A stretch of DNA of 64,000 nt from Beverwykella pulmonaria (taxonomy: Eukaryota > Ascomycota > Dothideomycetes > Pleosporales > Melanommataceae): assembly GCA_001599595.1 (NCBI GenBank), contig BCHH01000007.1, forward strand, positions 2,622,719 to 2,686,718, read 5' to 3'. Position 1 is the first letter of the stretch; each line of letters starts with the position of its first letter. The notes below the pieces were generated by a model that made no database searches, was not told where the DNA came from, and saw nothing but the letters and a program-made list of their open reading frames with translations. The position numbers and the translations under genes are program-made. This document shows positions 23,215-35,779 of the stretch, one piece after another.

Positions 23215-24742
23215 TCAGAGCTGGAACTCGTTCAGCCAGTGCTTGACCACAATCTTGCCTTCGTCGAAGCTAGCCTTGTCCATCCGCCGGATCATGGCTG
23301 CATGAGAATGGCGGTCCTTGTGGATGTACACTGGATGCTTCTTGAAACCAACGTCGTTCAAGGCTTGGACCATGGCGAACTGGTCGGGAGTGAGGGCTAG
23401 CGTGGGAAATTCGACGGCGAGTCCTGTCTTGGGCTCCTCTATAGAATCGACGTCGGAATCATGGTCGATGGATTTGTTGCGGGCCAGGCTCTGCGTGGAA
23501 GGCGATGCCAGTTCCTCGCTGCCAGACAGAAGATACTCCTGCTCTTGTGCGTTGTTCATGTTCTCGTACATGTCTTCAACCTCCTGGCGCACGCCATTGA
23601 TCATGAGTGGAATGCGATAGCCTCCGATATCAAACCCGCCTTTGCCCTGCTCGTGCATTCGAATTCGCTGGGTGCTGCGGATCGACTGGATGGCGGTGTT
23701 GACAAGGAAAGCAACACTCCCAATGGGAATGAAGAAGACAAGGAAGGCGACAAGGGGCATGCGCCCGAACACTGTGCGTGTGGTGCTCGTAAATCGCTGG
23801 GTAAAGGCTGGGAGGGCCTCTGGTTCCTTCGCTGAGACTGGGTTTTTCGCATCGATGATGACGTCCTCGTATCCTTCCACGTAGTTCATCTTGACCTCGT
23901 CTGGCTGGATGAACGGGTCGTTCTTGGTGATGGCTGCCGTGTAGTAGGTGACGGAGCGATCGTTGACAACATTGGCGTATAGGCTGCGGTGCCGGAACTT
24001 GGCGAGGGCTTGCATGAAGATGCTCTCGGGGTCTGCGAGCACGGCAAGGAGGGGCCGGCCGGTGTCGCGGAAGGAGTCGATGGTGAACAACTGCCGGCCG
24101 CTCATCGAAAGGGCCCTGGCGCCGAGCACATTCCAGACGCGGTTGTGCCATCCAAGAAGGGGGGTTCGAACACCCAGATGGGGCGTGGCAAAGGTCGTGA
24201 AGTTCTGTATCCGTGAGAAATGGTTCCCATGCCATATTGAAGCATACGCACCATGGGCTCGATTTTCTCGAAGAGACCCTTGTGGAAGAGGAGGCCGATG
24301 GCGTATCTCGAGATGAGCCCACCCAGTGAGTATCCGATGATGCTCAGTTTCTTGATCTTGTGTCCGATGCGTGCCAGCTCGTCCAGGGTCTCTTCAATCT
24401 CGAACGCGACGCGCTCCCCTCCCAGTTCGATCCCATCATACGTGAACGATCCTGCGTTGCGCTTCGCGACGAGAACGTGAAGCCTGTCCTCGGGGTACTG
24501 CTCGCGCAAGGAGGTGCTGAGAAACTTGAGGTGGTCTGGGTTGCCCCAAAGACTGCAAACCGAGGTCAGCGCGTGCTTTTGAACGGAGCTGCTGTTGAAG
24601 TACGTCTCTGCATCCCTAACGCTACGTAAAAGCTATGGAGGGCGAGCGCGACAGCAAGGCAGCGGTGGTTGCCTTACCCATGTACGAGGACACAGAGGTG
24701 GTCTGGCGATGCGGACGTGGAAGCAGAAGTGGCGGCGTCCAT
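23215..24742 (-). CDS. DUF676 serine lipase/esterase (Rog1/Lpl1-like)
   Basis: A putative alpha/beta-hydrolase acting on lipid esters. Minus-strand exons: 24742-24678, 24552-24252 and 24204-23215, giving 451 residues. The reading begins MDAATSASTSASPDHLCVLV and continues HGLWGNPDHL across the first intron, the oxyanion-region motif of the family. The nucleophile elbow is IIGYSLGGLISRYA (G-Y-S-L-G). FATPHLGVR follows the second intron. A hydrophobic stretch (MPLVAFLVFFIPIGSVAFLV) in the C-terminal half suggests membrane or lipid-droplet association. The length matches yeast Lpl1 (about 450 residues), a lipid-droplet phospholipase, but orthology to Lpl1 rather than Rog1 is an inference. It is divergent from REX3 across 682 bp. 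Confidence 0.88.
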
Positions 24743-25424
24743 TGAGGGCTAACGTGCGGAAAGAATTACGGAGAGAGGGTGGGTGAAGAGGAACGGCAGA
24801 GGGTGGACGAACGATTTTTATCTGGCCGCCTTGTCCAGGTAGGTCCATGTCTCGTCCGGGCTGCTGCGGTCTTATCGCAACGCCGGGGAAGCTGAGACGC
24901 AGTCATTCAGGGCTTGGCGACAGGAACGGAGATACGGCGCTTTCAAGTGCGACGCGGTGTGCTTTTTGTTCCGCATGCCTCGCCATGGACGCGTCGATGG
25001 TATGAGGGAACGCGCAAAGATGTGAAGCAACTATCGAAGACGTCATCCAAGCAGACAATCAGCTTGCGCCACTTTAGTCCGCATCCACCGACCCCTGCGT
25101 GCTTGGCGCGCGCGCACGGACCAATGCCTTAGTTGCGGTGCGGCTCTCGTGAACTCACACCTCACCTCTTTGCTCGGCCGTCATTCTCCATACTCTGATT
25201 TGCACGCACTACTAGGCAGTGCATACACAGCATCTTTCTATATGATGGAAAAGTAAGGTCCAGCACGCAAAGTCGAACAGCAGCCGAGGCTGCATGGCTT
25301 CTGTCCTACTTCAACCACTCTCCTTCCATGGACTTTTGCTCTTTGCACCCCCAGTCACGCGCCCGCTGCTTCACTAGGCCGTCACGTTACTTGACATCGG
25401 TCCTGCTCAATCAACGCACCATCC
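24743..25424. promoter_or_regulatory. Divergent promoter region, lipase and REX3
   Basis: A 682-bp region between two divergently transcribed start codons. It must carry both promoters. I see no strong TATA element and no gene. Confidence 0.5.
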
Positions 25425-27547
25425 ATGAACCAATCATCTCACAAAGCCCGCTCATCCCCTGAGAGGTAATCTATCAAACATGTTAAATGCCAAGTCTTCT
25501 CTCACTTACAAACCCGAAGATAGCCTAGCTGTGCATCATTATGTGGCCCTCTCTCTCATCTTTCAGGCCTTTCGGGGAGGTAGCGTGTCCTGCAGGAACT
25601 CGCTGCGAAGTTCCCTATTGTCTCTTCTCTCACGATGCCGCAAAACCCCAAACAATCAAGGCAGCCAAGGCTACCAATTCATCTTCTGTTGATGGAGCTC
25701 GCGAAGCGAAGCGCCTGAAGACGAGTGACGATACAGAGGAGCCAGCCCTGCAAACTACAGATCAAACATCATCAAAGCCAATCTTTGTCGGATCCATCGC
25801 GCCCAAGAAAATCCCATCTTCCGTGAAAAAAGACACACGTACAGCTCCCAATGTCTCGCAAAAGACAAAGGCACCTGCAAAGACCGGTAACGCGCTTCCT
25901 CGCTCCGCAACGCGACCCATTTCGCCGCCGATCAAGCCTGCGGAAGCAAAAGCCGCACCAAAACTCGAAGCCGAGGTGAAACTGACACCGCGCAAATTGC
26001 CAAAGGACCCAGCCTCTTTCACCCGGCGGTTGGCCTTCCTGAAGGCGCTGCATACCTACATGGTTCCATTGAACAACAAAGTCGCACAATCTACCGCTCC
26101 CTCGGCCAAGGCGCTGCATCTGAGCGAGAATCAGCTGAAGAAGCTGGTGCTCGAAGAGGAGGAAAGGATCGCTGTCAGCAATGCGTCCGTCTACGAGAAT
26201 GTCTTGAAACAGCGCCTGGTAGCACTCAAGAAGATGTCTGTAGACGACTGGATCGAAGCGAGGAAAGAGGTTCTCGCAAAGGCGAAAGAAGCGCTGGCAA
26301 AAGCCAAGGGCGAGACACCCGTGAAGCCGCCGCCCGAGCCTGTCCATACCGGACTGACGCCCAAGGAGGAGGTCATATTCCTTTCGCGCCTCATATCTCC
26401 GCAAGCCGGATTGGAGGCCCACGGATATGTCACCAAGCAACCCACAGACGCAGAGTTGGAGGAAGCACGCGCTGGGCTTCGCTCAGCTGATTTCTGGGAG
26501 ATGTGTGACAGGTGCAACACGCGCTTCCAAGTCTTCCCAGATAGGAGAGAGGAAGATGGGGCGCTCACCACGGGAGGGAAGTGTACGCACCACTGGGGCA
26601 AACGCGTCTTTCCAAAGCGATCAAAAGGCGAGCTCCCTGGACCGACAAAGCTGTCCTGCTGCGACGAACCTGTCGGATCTCCAGGCTGCCACACGCACGA
26701 CACGCACGTCTTCAAAGTCTCGGACGCAAAACGCCTGTCCGTCATCATGCCATTCATGGAGACACCGGAGAACGACAAGGTCGAGCCGCACACCGCAGTA
26801 TGTTTCGACTGCGAAATGGGCTACACGACCCAAGGCCTCGAACTCCTCCGCATCACAGCCGTCTCCTGGCCAACGCACAAGCCTCTCCTCGACGTCCTCG
26901 TCCGCCCGCTCGGCCAGCTCCTCGATGTGAATACCCGGTTCTCGGGGGTGACTGCAGATCAGTACTTCAATGCCGCACCGTACGATCCTCAGCACCCCTC
27001 GATCGATCCAAAAAACATCCGTATCGTCGAATCGCCGTACGTCGCTCGAGATCTGTTCCTCTCCCTTATCACGCCGACCACACCCGTCCTCGGCCACGCC
27101 CTTGAGAACGACCTGAATACCATCCGCCTCATACATCCCACCATCGTCGACACGGTAATCCTATTTCCACACCCCCGGGGCCTCCCCATCCGCAACGGCC
27201 TGCGGAATCTCGCGAAAACCCACTTGGACTTGGACATCCAGCAAGGCGGCGCCGCCGGGCACGACAGTTTCGAAGACGCGCGGGCGACGGGGGAGCTCGT
27301 GCGCTTCAAGGTCGCGCAGCAGTGGAAGCTCTTGAAGAGCGATGGGTGGGAGATTAGAGACGAGGGCGTATTTCCCCCGATGCCGCCGGGAGCGCCACCA
27401 ATGCAAGCTCCCCCCGCGCCGAGCATGCTCGCACCTGTTGCAAATATGTTTCTTGAAGCGAAGCCGACAGAGAAGCGGAAGTTCAGCGAGTTTGAGGAGG
27501 GAGGGGAGGTGGACGGGGAGGAGAGGCCTGCGAAGAGACAAGAGTAG
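25425..27547 (+). CDS. REX3: RNA exonuclease Rex3 (DEDDh 3'-5' exonuclease)
   Basis: In yeast Rex3 is a 3'-5' exonuclease that matures the RNA of RNase MRP and helps trim other small RNAs. Two exons, 25425-25465 and 25567-27547, give 673 residues. The splice replaces an unconvincing N-terminus by one leading into PFGEVACPAGTRCEVPYCLFSH, a CCCH-type zinc motif (Cys21, Cys27, Cys32, His36). The C-terminal exonuclease domain has all DEDDh residues: Asp428 and Glu430 in CFDCEMGY, Asp529 in GHALENDLN, and His579 and Asp584 in GHDSFEDA. The middle is Lys/Ala-rich and probably disordered. The C-terminal tail is Pro-rich and ends in a basic KRQE. An unspliced start at 25541 is the alternative. Confidence 0.9.
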
Positions 27548-28006
27548 AGGATTTGTGATATTTTTTCGATCTTGTATGACTACGAATGGATCCATGACTT
27601 GGATAAGCGATCCTTTAATACGTAAGGCGCGTATGCATGATACCCAGTTATTTTACTTGTGTCTTGGCACGGGGTTATAAAAAGCATTGCATCTCTCAAC
27701 GATTTGGAATAGACTCTGACCAAAACGTCGACTTGATCTGTGCTCCATCTTACGCTGATGTCCCAATATCCTCTGTCCGTGTCAATATTCCGTATCAATA
27801 TTCCGTGTCAATATACGTCTTCTTCATCTCGTGGAGGAAAGCCCCACTCCATTCACTCCCCCCGCTTGCTACGTACCAGCAAGTGGCTCCACACCTCCTC
27901 CCAAGTCGCGTATTGCTACATCCACGTCTAGAATTGCTCCACCTCCCCCTGTTCTACTCTTGTTCCATTAGTTGTGATTTAGTTTGCATTCTCTTATCCG
28001 TCCCCT
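27548..28006. other. Convergent spacer, REX3 and PCC1 3' ends
   Basis: 459 bp between two convergent stop codons. It contains a short repeated motif (TCCGTGTCAATATTCCG-like, near 27776-27812). No gene seen. Confidence 0.45.
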
Positions 28007-28467
28007 TCATGTCTTAACCACCTCCAGCCCCTGCACACCCTCCAACCCCCCTTCCCCCTCCATATCCCTATCCACAACATCGACATCCAACTCCCTCATC
28101 ACTCCGACAACTACGCCCACACTCTCAAAGAACCCATTGACGGCTACTCTCAGCATTCTATTCGTAGTCGCTGCGTATTCCACTCTCAATTCATTCTCTT
28201 TCAATCCATTGGATTTCTCAGGGTCGAGGGAGGTAGAGGCGGACGACGTTGGGGAGGTTGGCGGGATGAAGGTGCGGCGGACGAGGGGCGAGAGCTCGGC
28301 GTCGACGGAGAGGGAGAGGTAGGCTGTGTGGGCGAGGTGTGCGGTTGGGAAGGGGAGGGTGAGGGTACTAAAAAATGGGGGGGTTAGTTGGGCGGGAGAG
28401 GGAGGGGAGGGGAGACGCACAGTTTGTAGGGAAACTCGTCGGTCATGGGCTGTGTTTCTGAGGGCAT
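28007..28467 (-). CDS. PCC1: KEOPS/EKC complex subunit Pcc1
   Basis: Pcc1 is the small dimerising subunit of KEOPS, binding the Kae1 subunit in the complex that makes t6A on tRNA. Minus-strand exons 28467-28421 and 28367-28007 give 135 residues. The 53-bp intron has a CTAAC branch site, and splicing joins FPYKL to TLTLPFPTAHLAHTAYLSL, the expected first strand and helix of the family. VDAELSPLVRRTF and ATTNRMLRVAVNGFFESV are further family motifs. An in-frame second ATG at 28446 would give 128 residues. Another KEOPS gene, BUD32, lies on the same strand 5.3 kb to the left. Confidence 0.92.
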
Positions 28468-28901
28468 AGCGGGGTTGTTGTGTTCTGCCGAGCGCGCGAG
28501 GTGTAGGAGTCGAGGTGGGTTGTGATGGGGGAAGAAAAAGTCAAAGGATGGGCATATGCCGCTATACCTTCGCAATGTCCAAAAGGAGTGTATGTAGTCC
28601 AGCAAAAGCGTCGCGTCGTAAGTGTGGCAAAAATTGAGGTTGAGCTCTGCCAAAACGCGAAACTTCCCCGCCCCCGCACACGAATTCGGTCTAGCTTCCA
28701 TCGAACCCCAAAGGCAGTTATTTGAAGTTCGAAATCACGGCGTCATAATTGCTCATGTGAAGTACAAAACCCGCCATGGAGCCTCATCCTTACTCTCATG
28801 TACCCTGTCCACCGCATCTCAACCCTCCCTGAACATTCCGGAGATCAATTGACCAACACACGCCTCCCTTCGAGCTCCCACGCCAACATTAAACGAACAC
28901 G
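28468..28901. promoter_or_regulatory. Divergent promoter region, PCC1 and small mitochondrial protein
   Basis: 434 bp between divergent start codons. It must hold both promoters. No clear element or gene seen. Confidence 0.45.
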
Positions 28902-29338
28902 ATGTCGTTCCTTCTCCGTAGGTCGACACACCTACCAGTACAATGTGCAGTCCGAAAAAGCTGTATAACGCCAGTCTCGATATCCCCACGGCTGTTCTCA
29001 CAAGCGGCGACGTGCAGCAAAGAAAATGCTGTGGATCGTACAAAGAAGGGGGATGCATTGGATGTACAAAGTAGCAATGCAAAAGCGGGCATGGAGTACG
29101 CTTTCCCTTTTTCCCCTTCCTCTCTCTCTATTACTCGTAATAATGAGAAGATTGGATGTTGATTTGTGACGTTAGTAGTGCGAACAAGAACTCCACAAGC
29201 GGGGGAAGAAGGACGGGCGGCAATTCAACCGAGCAAAGGGATTCTGCGGGCGGCAAGGCAAAGGCGAAGGAGGAGTTTCCTGAGGCGCCGGATGTGGCGA
29301 TTGGGATGCAGGATGAGAGGGGTGGAAAGGGCGGTTGA
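28902..29338 (+). CDS. Small probable mitochondrial protein
   Basis: Two exons, 28902-29095 and 29179-29338, give 117 residues. I do not recognise the family. The first 35 residues are rich in Arg and Ser and lack acidic residues (MSFLLRRSTHLPVQCAVRKS), a typical mitochondrial presequence. The rest is hydrophilic, Lys/Gly/Ser-rich, ending with EFPEAPDVAIGMQDERGGKG. The splice at GTACGC and TAG joins two frames neatly, which supports the model. It may be an intrinsically disordered matrix or assembly protein, which is inference only. Confidence 0.6.
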
Positions 29339-29646
29339 ATGGGATTTTGTATTAACTTGAAAGAGGTGAAAGGTGGGAGGAATCACTAGTGAAGTGCTGA
29401 AGTCTATATCATGTATACTAAGCAACTGATGTGAGTTGAATTTTCCTGGCATGATGTCAACAAACTAGCTGTATGATCTTTAGGTACGTACGTGAGCGGA
29501 TTGCTATATTGCTTTCTCTACATAATCTACAAGGCTCCCTTCCCAAGGAGCGTCCTAATGACTAAAACGCGTGGCGCTCTATGTCAAAGGTATAAAGCTG
29601 TGTGACCACCCTGCTCAACGTGGGAACACCCGGCCTCCATAATTCC
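29339..29646. other. Convergent spacer
   Basis: 308 bp between the stop codons of two convergent genes. Nothing beyond presumed 3' untranslated sequence. Confidence 0.45.
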
Positions 29647-31996
29647 CTACAACTCCTGATTATCCAACGCCCTAAATTGCATATCACTATAAATACTCCC
29701 ACCCTGCGGAATCCACCCCCCAAAATTATCATTGACATCATTCCAAAGATACAAGTCTCCATTCTGGAACGCTGCCGAGAAGTCTCCCATGTCAGACGGA
29801 AATGCCGCCTGCGGTGCCATGCTCTGACTTGAGTCCCCACTCGCGAGAGCAAGCCCGGTCGAAGGCCAGGGAGCAAATGCGTTGCCCACCCCGAAATCCG
29901 GAACCTGGCCCATGCTTTGCTCCGTGTGTACCGGCGTTGGCGTGGGTAATGGTGCGTCCGCGGACTCGCCCGCCATGAAGGAGGTTGCGGGATCAGCAGT
30001 CGTTACGGGGACCTCGCTCTCGCCTTGCGGGCCTTTGCGCTTCAAGTATCCGCCCTCTTTCCGCCATACTTGGTGTTCGTCATGCCATGCCTTGATTTTC
30101 TGGTTTAACACAAAGTACCAGTGAGATGGGACTCGGCATTTCTGTGTCCCGATGGCCTCAGAAGTCTTCCGGAGAATCAGGTCCAAGTAGTGGTCGACTT
30201 TCAAGCTTTGCGAGTCTAAGACTAGGCCAATGCCTTCCGCGTCTGTGCCAACGGCGTAGTCGGCTTTCAACAAAGCCACGAGTGCGTAAATAGATCGGAC
30301 GAAGAGCACGTTCGGTGCTCTCTGCAGCCTCTCCAAAGAAAGCTGAATGAAGGAGTCGAGAAGGGAATGTGCGGCGCTAATGCACTTGATGGTAGCATTG
30401 ATTTGGAGAGCCGAGCGGGAGAGGAGGGATTCGGGTTGGACGCAGTCGTCGTCGAGAGCGGGAAGAGTCAAATGTCGGTTTCTGAAGTCGGGAGCGTCGT
30501 AGCGGCCTCCATCCATGGCAAATTCCCACATGGAGATCATGTTTTGGTGATATTCGATCATCAAAGACACTGCATTGTCTGTTAGATGTGAAGGAATACT
30601 CAATTGGGGATATAACTTACAACTCATGACTTCCTTCGGTATGGATTTCCTCCAGTCTTCCATACGTCTTTCGAATATCCTAAGGATGACCTGCAAACGT
30701 AGCTCTGAGAGAGAGAACGAAGTGCTAGCATCGTCAAAGCCAAAGGCTGTGTTGGCTTCATCTGCAATTCTTTGCAGCTGCAACCATGCCACGACTCGCC
30801 TGTCGTCCAGTATGGGGGACTTTTGGAGCAAAGACAAACATTCTTCCATCCAACTATTGTATGACAATATGTTCGGACGTCGTAGTCGCATCGCGAATCT
30901 AAATTACAGAGTCAGTTTCCATCCTTTTGGTGGGGTACCGAAAGGTAGAAGCTCACCCGGCGGTCAAAGTGTACAACACTAAGATGGTCCTGCAGTTCTC
31001 CAACAGCTCATCAGGGGACGATATGCGCTGAAGTGATCGGATCGCCCTCTTTGGTAGCTCTTCATGTGTTCTCGGCTTGGACGCTAATCCCAGCTCCAAT
31101 GCCATGCTGGCGGCCATGTTGCCATACTGATAGATTTGCAGCTGTGCGGGTGAATTCGGAGGCGTGTAGTAAGCCACAGTTACCAACAGCGCTTGTATAT
31201 ACTGTAGCGACTTCTCACCCTTTATGAATAGCGATTTTGCGTAGAGAAACACCACCTCTTCGTGCAGTCTATTGGACAAGGCTGCCCCTTTGCAATGTGA
31301 AGCTGCTGCCATGACCGCGTGAAAGAGTGCAGGCTTTTGGTAACGCAACTGTGAAACAGTCCAATGACTTGGTATCACTACCCCGGGGCACTCGTGAACA
31401 AGGTCGTTCCGATATATGTTCAAGAGTTCTTCGGCCATTTCCTTTGATATCAACCCGCGATCGATAATGTCCATTTCTGAGGCACCGAGGGAATCAGTGG
31501 GCCCGCAGCTGTTCCATTGGTTGGGGGGGCCTGGTAACTTGTCTGACTGAGTTGCTACAGTTGGCCACCTATCCGACTGAATTTCTGTCGCTATCGTCGT
31601 CGCTGAAGTGGATTCGCTTCTGTGACTTTCATTCAACGGGGATTCCCTTTCCGGTATCTCATCCTGCTCATCCATGGATTCATCCATGGATTCGTTGTCA
31701 CTGTGTTCCACTGGGGATATACGGTTCGACCTCAGAAGGGATCGCATCTGCCTAACCTCTTTCTCGAGCTCTGCGACCCGCACATCGGTCCGTTTCCGCT
31801 GCTTTCTCTTTGCTGGTGGCGCGAAGATACATTGTCTTCCGGCTTTTGCACATCTTTGGCATTGGGAAAGTGAAGTTGTTGTGTTAATCAAACATCGTAC
31901 TTTTGATAGTCGACATGCCTCACAAGCCCGATTCAGTTGCTGCTCTTGGGTCTTTTTGGCCGTCTGATCAGATGGTCTAGTCGAGCCATTTTGCAT
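29647..31996 (-). CDS. Zn2Cys6 transcription factor with fungal-specific middle domain
   Basis: A nuclear regulator with an N-terminal zinc cluster RACEACRLSKVRC then CQRCAKAGRQC (Cys25, 28, 35, 46, 49, 56). A basic linker (KRKQRKR) and a short coiled-coil follow (VAELEKEVRQMRSLL). The remainder is the helical fungal_trans-type region and a Pro/Ser-rich C-terminus. Minus-strand exons are 31996-30957 and 30898-29647, giving 763 residues. A further 42-bp candidate intron (30620-30579) preserves the frame; removing it gives 749 residues and a better local sequence. The target genes are unknown. It lies 1.9 kb from an amino-acid permease on the same strand, and co-regulation is only a possibility. 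A repeated SMDE-SMDE stretch follows the coiled coil. Confidence 0.88.
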
Positions 31997-33917
31997 GGCT
32001 CAGAAGGGGTCTTGGGCCAATTCTACTCAGATTGGTACTTGGCAAATGCGCGCGTATTCCTTTTGGAAAATGACGCGTTGGCTTCTTCTCGCGATATCTT
32101 GGCTGTGTAACGAGATGGACGTTGGAATACAAAAGACAAAAGAAATTGTGAAGCCTTTCGTCTTACGAGCAGTTCTGAGCTTGTCTGTGGCACGTTAGTT
32201 GATGATGACTTAATCGAATGAGAGGGGTTCAAGGAAGACGGGGCGTACCACCTGCAAAAGCAAAGCTCCTCCTGGCAGATACGATGAGGTAATGTCGAGC
32301 TGTAGTACGCTCTTTGACGTTTGGCTAGAATTTCGTTGGCGGGTAAAAGGCTGTGGGGTCGTGATCTTGATCTTGCAGCCTTGAGATGTTGGGTGAGACT
32401 GAGTCTGTTCCAAAGTCAAACAAGGGTGTCTGGTCACGCTAGCTTCTCAGAGGCAAGCGTCAAATATGTCCCTCATACGGCCAACTTTGTCTCATACGGC
32501 ACCATCAACGTTGGGACACCGGCGATTACTAACGTGTGATGCTCCTCGGCATATATGATAGGGCAGCATAGGGCTGGATTGGATCGACTGCCAGTCACAA
32601 CGAGACTGAAGGCATATAGTCTAAAGAATGGTCAAGTGAGTGGCCGGGTTACCATTAGACCAGTAGATTGTACTTCATATATGCAATTCAACACTTGCCG
32701 GTGCCCGTCTGCACAATGCCACGTTTCTCTATATGAATTGTTAAGAGCGGCGGTTATGCTGGATTGGGGGGTGGCCCAAGAACCGAGCTCCTGGATCGGG
32801 AATAGGGAGGGAGGGCCCGTCGTTCTTGGATCGCCTCAATCTTGAGGTTGACGCCCAGACAACCCGTTAAGCCATGCTTGAACCTTAAAGGAACCTCATC
32901 TTTGTCGGTTTGCTTCCGCTCCCATCAATCGCGCATTCCGCGCATTCCGCGCTCTCCAAACGGCTACTAGCTTCCACGGTTGTTCTGCCTTTATTGCCGT
33001 CTTCCAACTCTCGAGTGAGGCACAGCGTGTCAGCAACCAACATTTAAACACGGTGAGACTGTACAAGAATGATACTGGCCAGCGCTTCTCTTCATTATCA
33101 CTACAATAATTGCGAAAGTTTTTAAACCCCAGCGACAATTTCACCTTCGGAGGGTGCATCTCGTACCTCGTCTCGCTACGTGAGCGAGCAAATCACGCAG
33201 GCACGTGCTCACGCCCTATTGTACTACCATACAAATGTTTAGTCAATGCGTCAAACCCGACGAATCACCATCAGCGCAGATGATACAAGCTCTATTTCGA
33301 AGGGCGTGTGTGGCTTGCTGGCGTGCCCAGCGATTCGGATGACTCAGTCGAGTACCAGACCTCAAGAGTGCAGGCACCTTCCTCGCGAGAAACTCGTCAA
33401 CAAGCACAACCGACTCGACTTTCCACCTGCCTCCGCAACTCTACCTTGCTATAATTCCAAGGCCTTTCAAAATTGGTGCAATTAAACCGCGTGAGCGCGA
33501 GTTCTTCTTCTACGTTTGCCGAGCGGGCAACTGGCGATTTTTCCGACGGGCACCAAGCATCGGCCGGCAGGGACCGGTGGTACAACAGCGAACGCGCTCC
33601 AACTTCATGCGCAGGTAGCACGAACTCACTCTTGCAGCATGGTAACACGAATAACGCAAGTAAGACTCCCCTTAATATGAAGTTCAAACCCTGACTTGAT
33701 GGGCAGATGACACTCACGAATCAAACTTCGAGCACATGCAACATAGGTAAGGTGTTTCCATTTCACAGCATCCCCATCAGCGATTAAGATTTCGAGGACT
33801 GATACAGCACCATGTTTGCTACAGCCTATTTTTAACTTTCAACGACACGAAGGTCAATTGTAGCGAAAGAACACCCCATGTAACACGACAAACTCCGCAA
33901 TATGCACCCACTTCGAG
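31997..33917. other. Intergenic region, regulator promoter and permease 3' end
   Basis: 1.9 kb with no supported gene on either strand. It should hold the promoter of the zinc-cluster gene and the 3' end of the permease transcript. Short frames present have no recognisable domain. Confidence 0.45.
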
Positions 33918-35779
33918 TTAACACAACCAGAACCAGAACTTCTCGATGATGTTTCTGGGGATCTGATCGGGCCAGACCTCGGCATCCAAGGCAGCTTTCC
34001 CAGTCCATATGTCTGCGTGAGCCGAGTCGACAACCTTGGAGCGCTTTAGAATCTTCCAGAAGGCGTAGAGCAAGAAGAAGATGGGTACACCGATGTAGGC
34101 AGTGAAGAAATCAGTGAGCTGATCAGGTCCCCAATGCTTGTGGGTAAAGACAGCGAAACCGTTGAAGAAGATGATCCTATGAGCATGTTAGCTACGTTCA
34201 TTTGCCCACTGGGAGCGGATACACTTACAATCCAAAGTAGACCAGGGCGAACCAAGCCAGATACGGCTGATACGGCGACCTGAAAACGAGAGTGTTGCGA
34301 TCGACGCCCTGGGCGATGAGAGCGCTGCGGAACTTGATGTAGGTGATACAAATGCAGCACCAAGTGAAGAGTTGGGCAATGGTGGTCAAATTCTGGAACC
34401 AGGTGAAAACCTTGTTGGCACCCGTGGACACGCTCATATATGTGATCAGAGAGATCGATGCGGTGATTATGACGCAGTAGATCGGGACACCAGACTTGGA
34501 GCACTTGAGTAGGAACCTTGGGGCTTGGCCGTTCTGAGCAACACCAAAGAGATAACGGGAGCCAGTGTACAAGAAGGCGTTACCGGAGGACGAGGCAGAA
34601 GTCAAGATGACGGCGTTGATGATGTGGGGAAGAGCAGGGATTCCGGCGTTCTTGACAGCGAGGACCCACGGTGACTTCTGAGCACCAGCAAGTGAGTCGC
34701 TGGTTAGCCTCTCGTCGTTGGAGCTGACGGTCACACCGATGGCGAGCGAACCGAGGACGTAGAAGAACAGGATACGCCAGAAGACACGGCGAACAGCCTT
34801 GGGGATGTTCTTGCGCGGGTTGGCGGCCTCACCAGCGGCAACAGCGACCATCTCAACACCTCCATACGAGAAGGCAGCATTGACGAGGGTGGACCACAGA
34901 CCAGTGAAACGGCCAGTGTTACCTGTACCAATGTACTCCTTCATTGCACCCTCCTTCCAGTACCGGAAACCACGACGATCATGGTCCGGTGCACCGCCGA
35001 GCATGATGACAAGCGCGACAATGAGCAGGCCCAGGATTGTAATGATCTTGATACTGGCGAAGATGAACTCGGCCTCTCCGTAGATGCCTACGGCGAAGAT
35101 GTTCAAAACAATGATAATAACAATGATGATAGTAATCCAGACAGCTGGATTCACCTTGTTTTGTGTGTCCCAAAACGAGACGAGAACGGTAGCAGCGGAG
35201 ATTTCGGCACACAGTGTGATGGCACATTGATACCCTGAGCTTGTTAGCTAGTACGAAACGGGAAAAGACACAGGCTACACGTACAGTTATTCCACCCAAC
35301 AGCGAAACCAAGAGCGGGGTCGACATAACGGGCGCAGTACTGTGGGATAGCACCAGGAAGCGGAAGCCATGTGCTCATCTCGCCAAGACACTGCATCATA
35401 GCGAAGACGGCCAAACCAGTAAACGTATAACCCAGGAGGACGGAAAGCGGTCCAGAACGTGCGAACGCGCTGCCAATACCGAGGAATAGACCAGTTCCGA
35501 TAGTACCACCAAGGGCGATAAACTGGATATGCCGAGACTTGAGACTACAGCAGGTCAGCTCCGCCAGGGATCAGAAGATGGAACGCAGAACGCGCTTGCG
35601 ATAGAAACATACCCTCGCTCAACATATCCAAACTCCTCTGCAGTCGCGAGATCACCATAGATATCAGCGGCCTCGCCAGTGGCGTTGCCCTTGGAGTGGA
35701 CAACGTCTTTCAATCCACCGTCATGCCGAAGTGAATCACTACCGACAGTGAATTGTCCCTTTTCGTTATCAGCATCCAT
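33918..35779 (-). CDS. Amino-acid permease (APC superfamily, YAT family)
   Basis: A plasma-membrane proton symporter for amino acids. Minus-strand exons: 35779-35613, 35544-35285, 35234-34229 and 34176-33918, giving 563 residues, a normal size. After a hydrophilic N-terminus the first membrane segment carries IALGGTIGTGLFLGIGS, the family's substrate-site motif. GEMSTWLPLPGA and GFAVGWNNWYQCAITLCAEI follow. About twelve hydrophobic segments can be seen, for example VWITIIIVIIIVLNIFAVGI. The C-terminal segment is split by the last intron and ends in an aromatic WFWLC. The substrate is uncertain; general, dicarboxylic and proline permeases are all close. A TATA-like element lies about 193 bp upstream. 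Confidence 0.93.
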
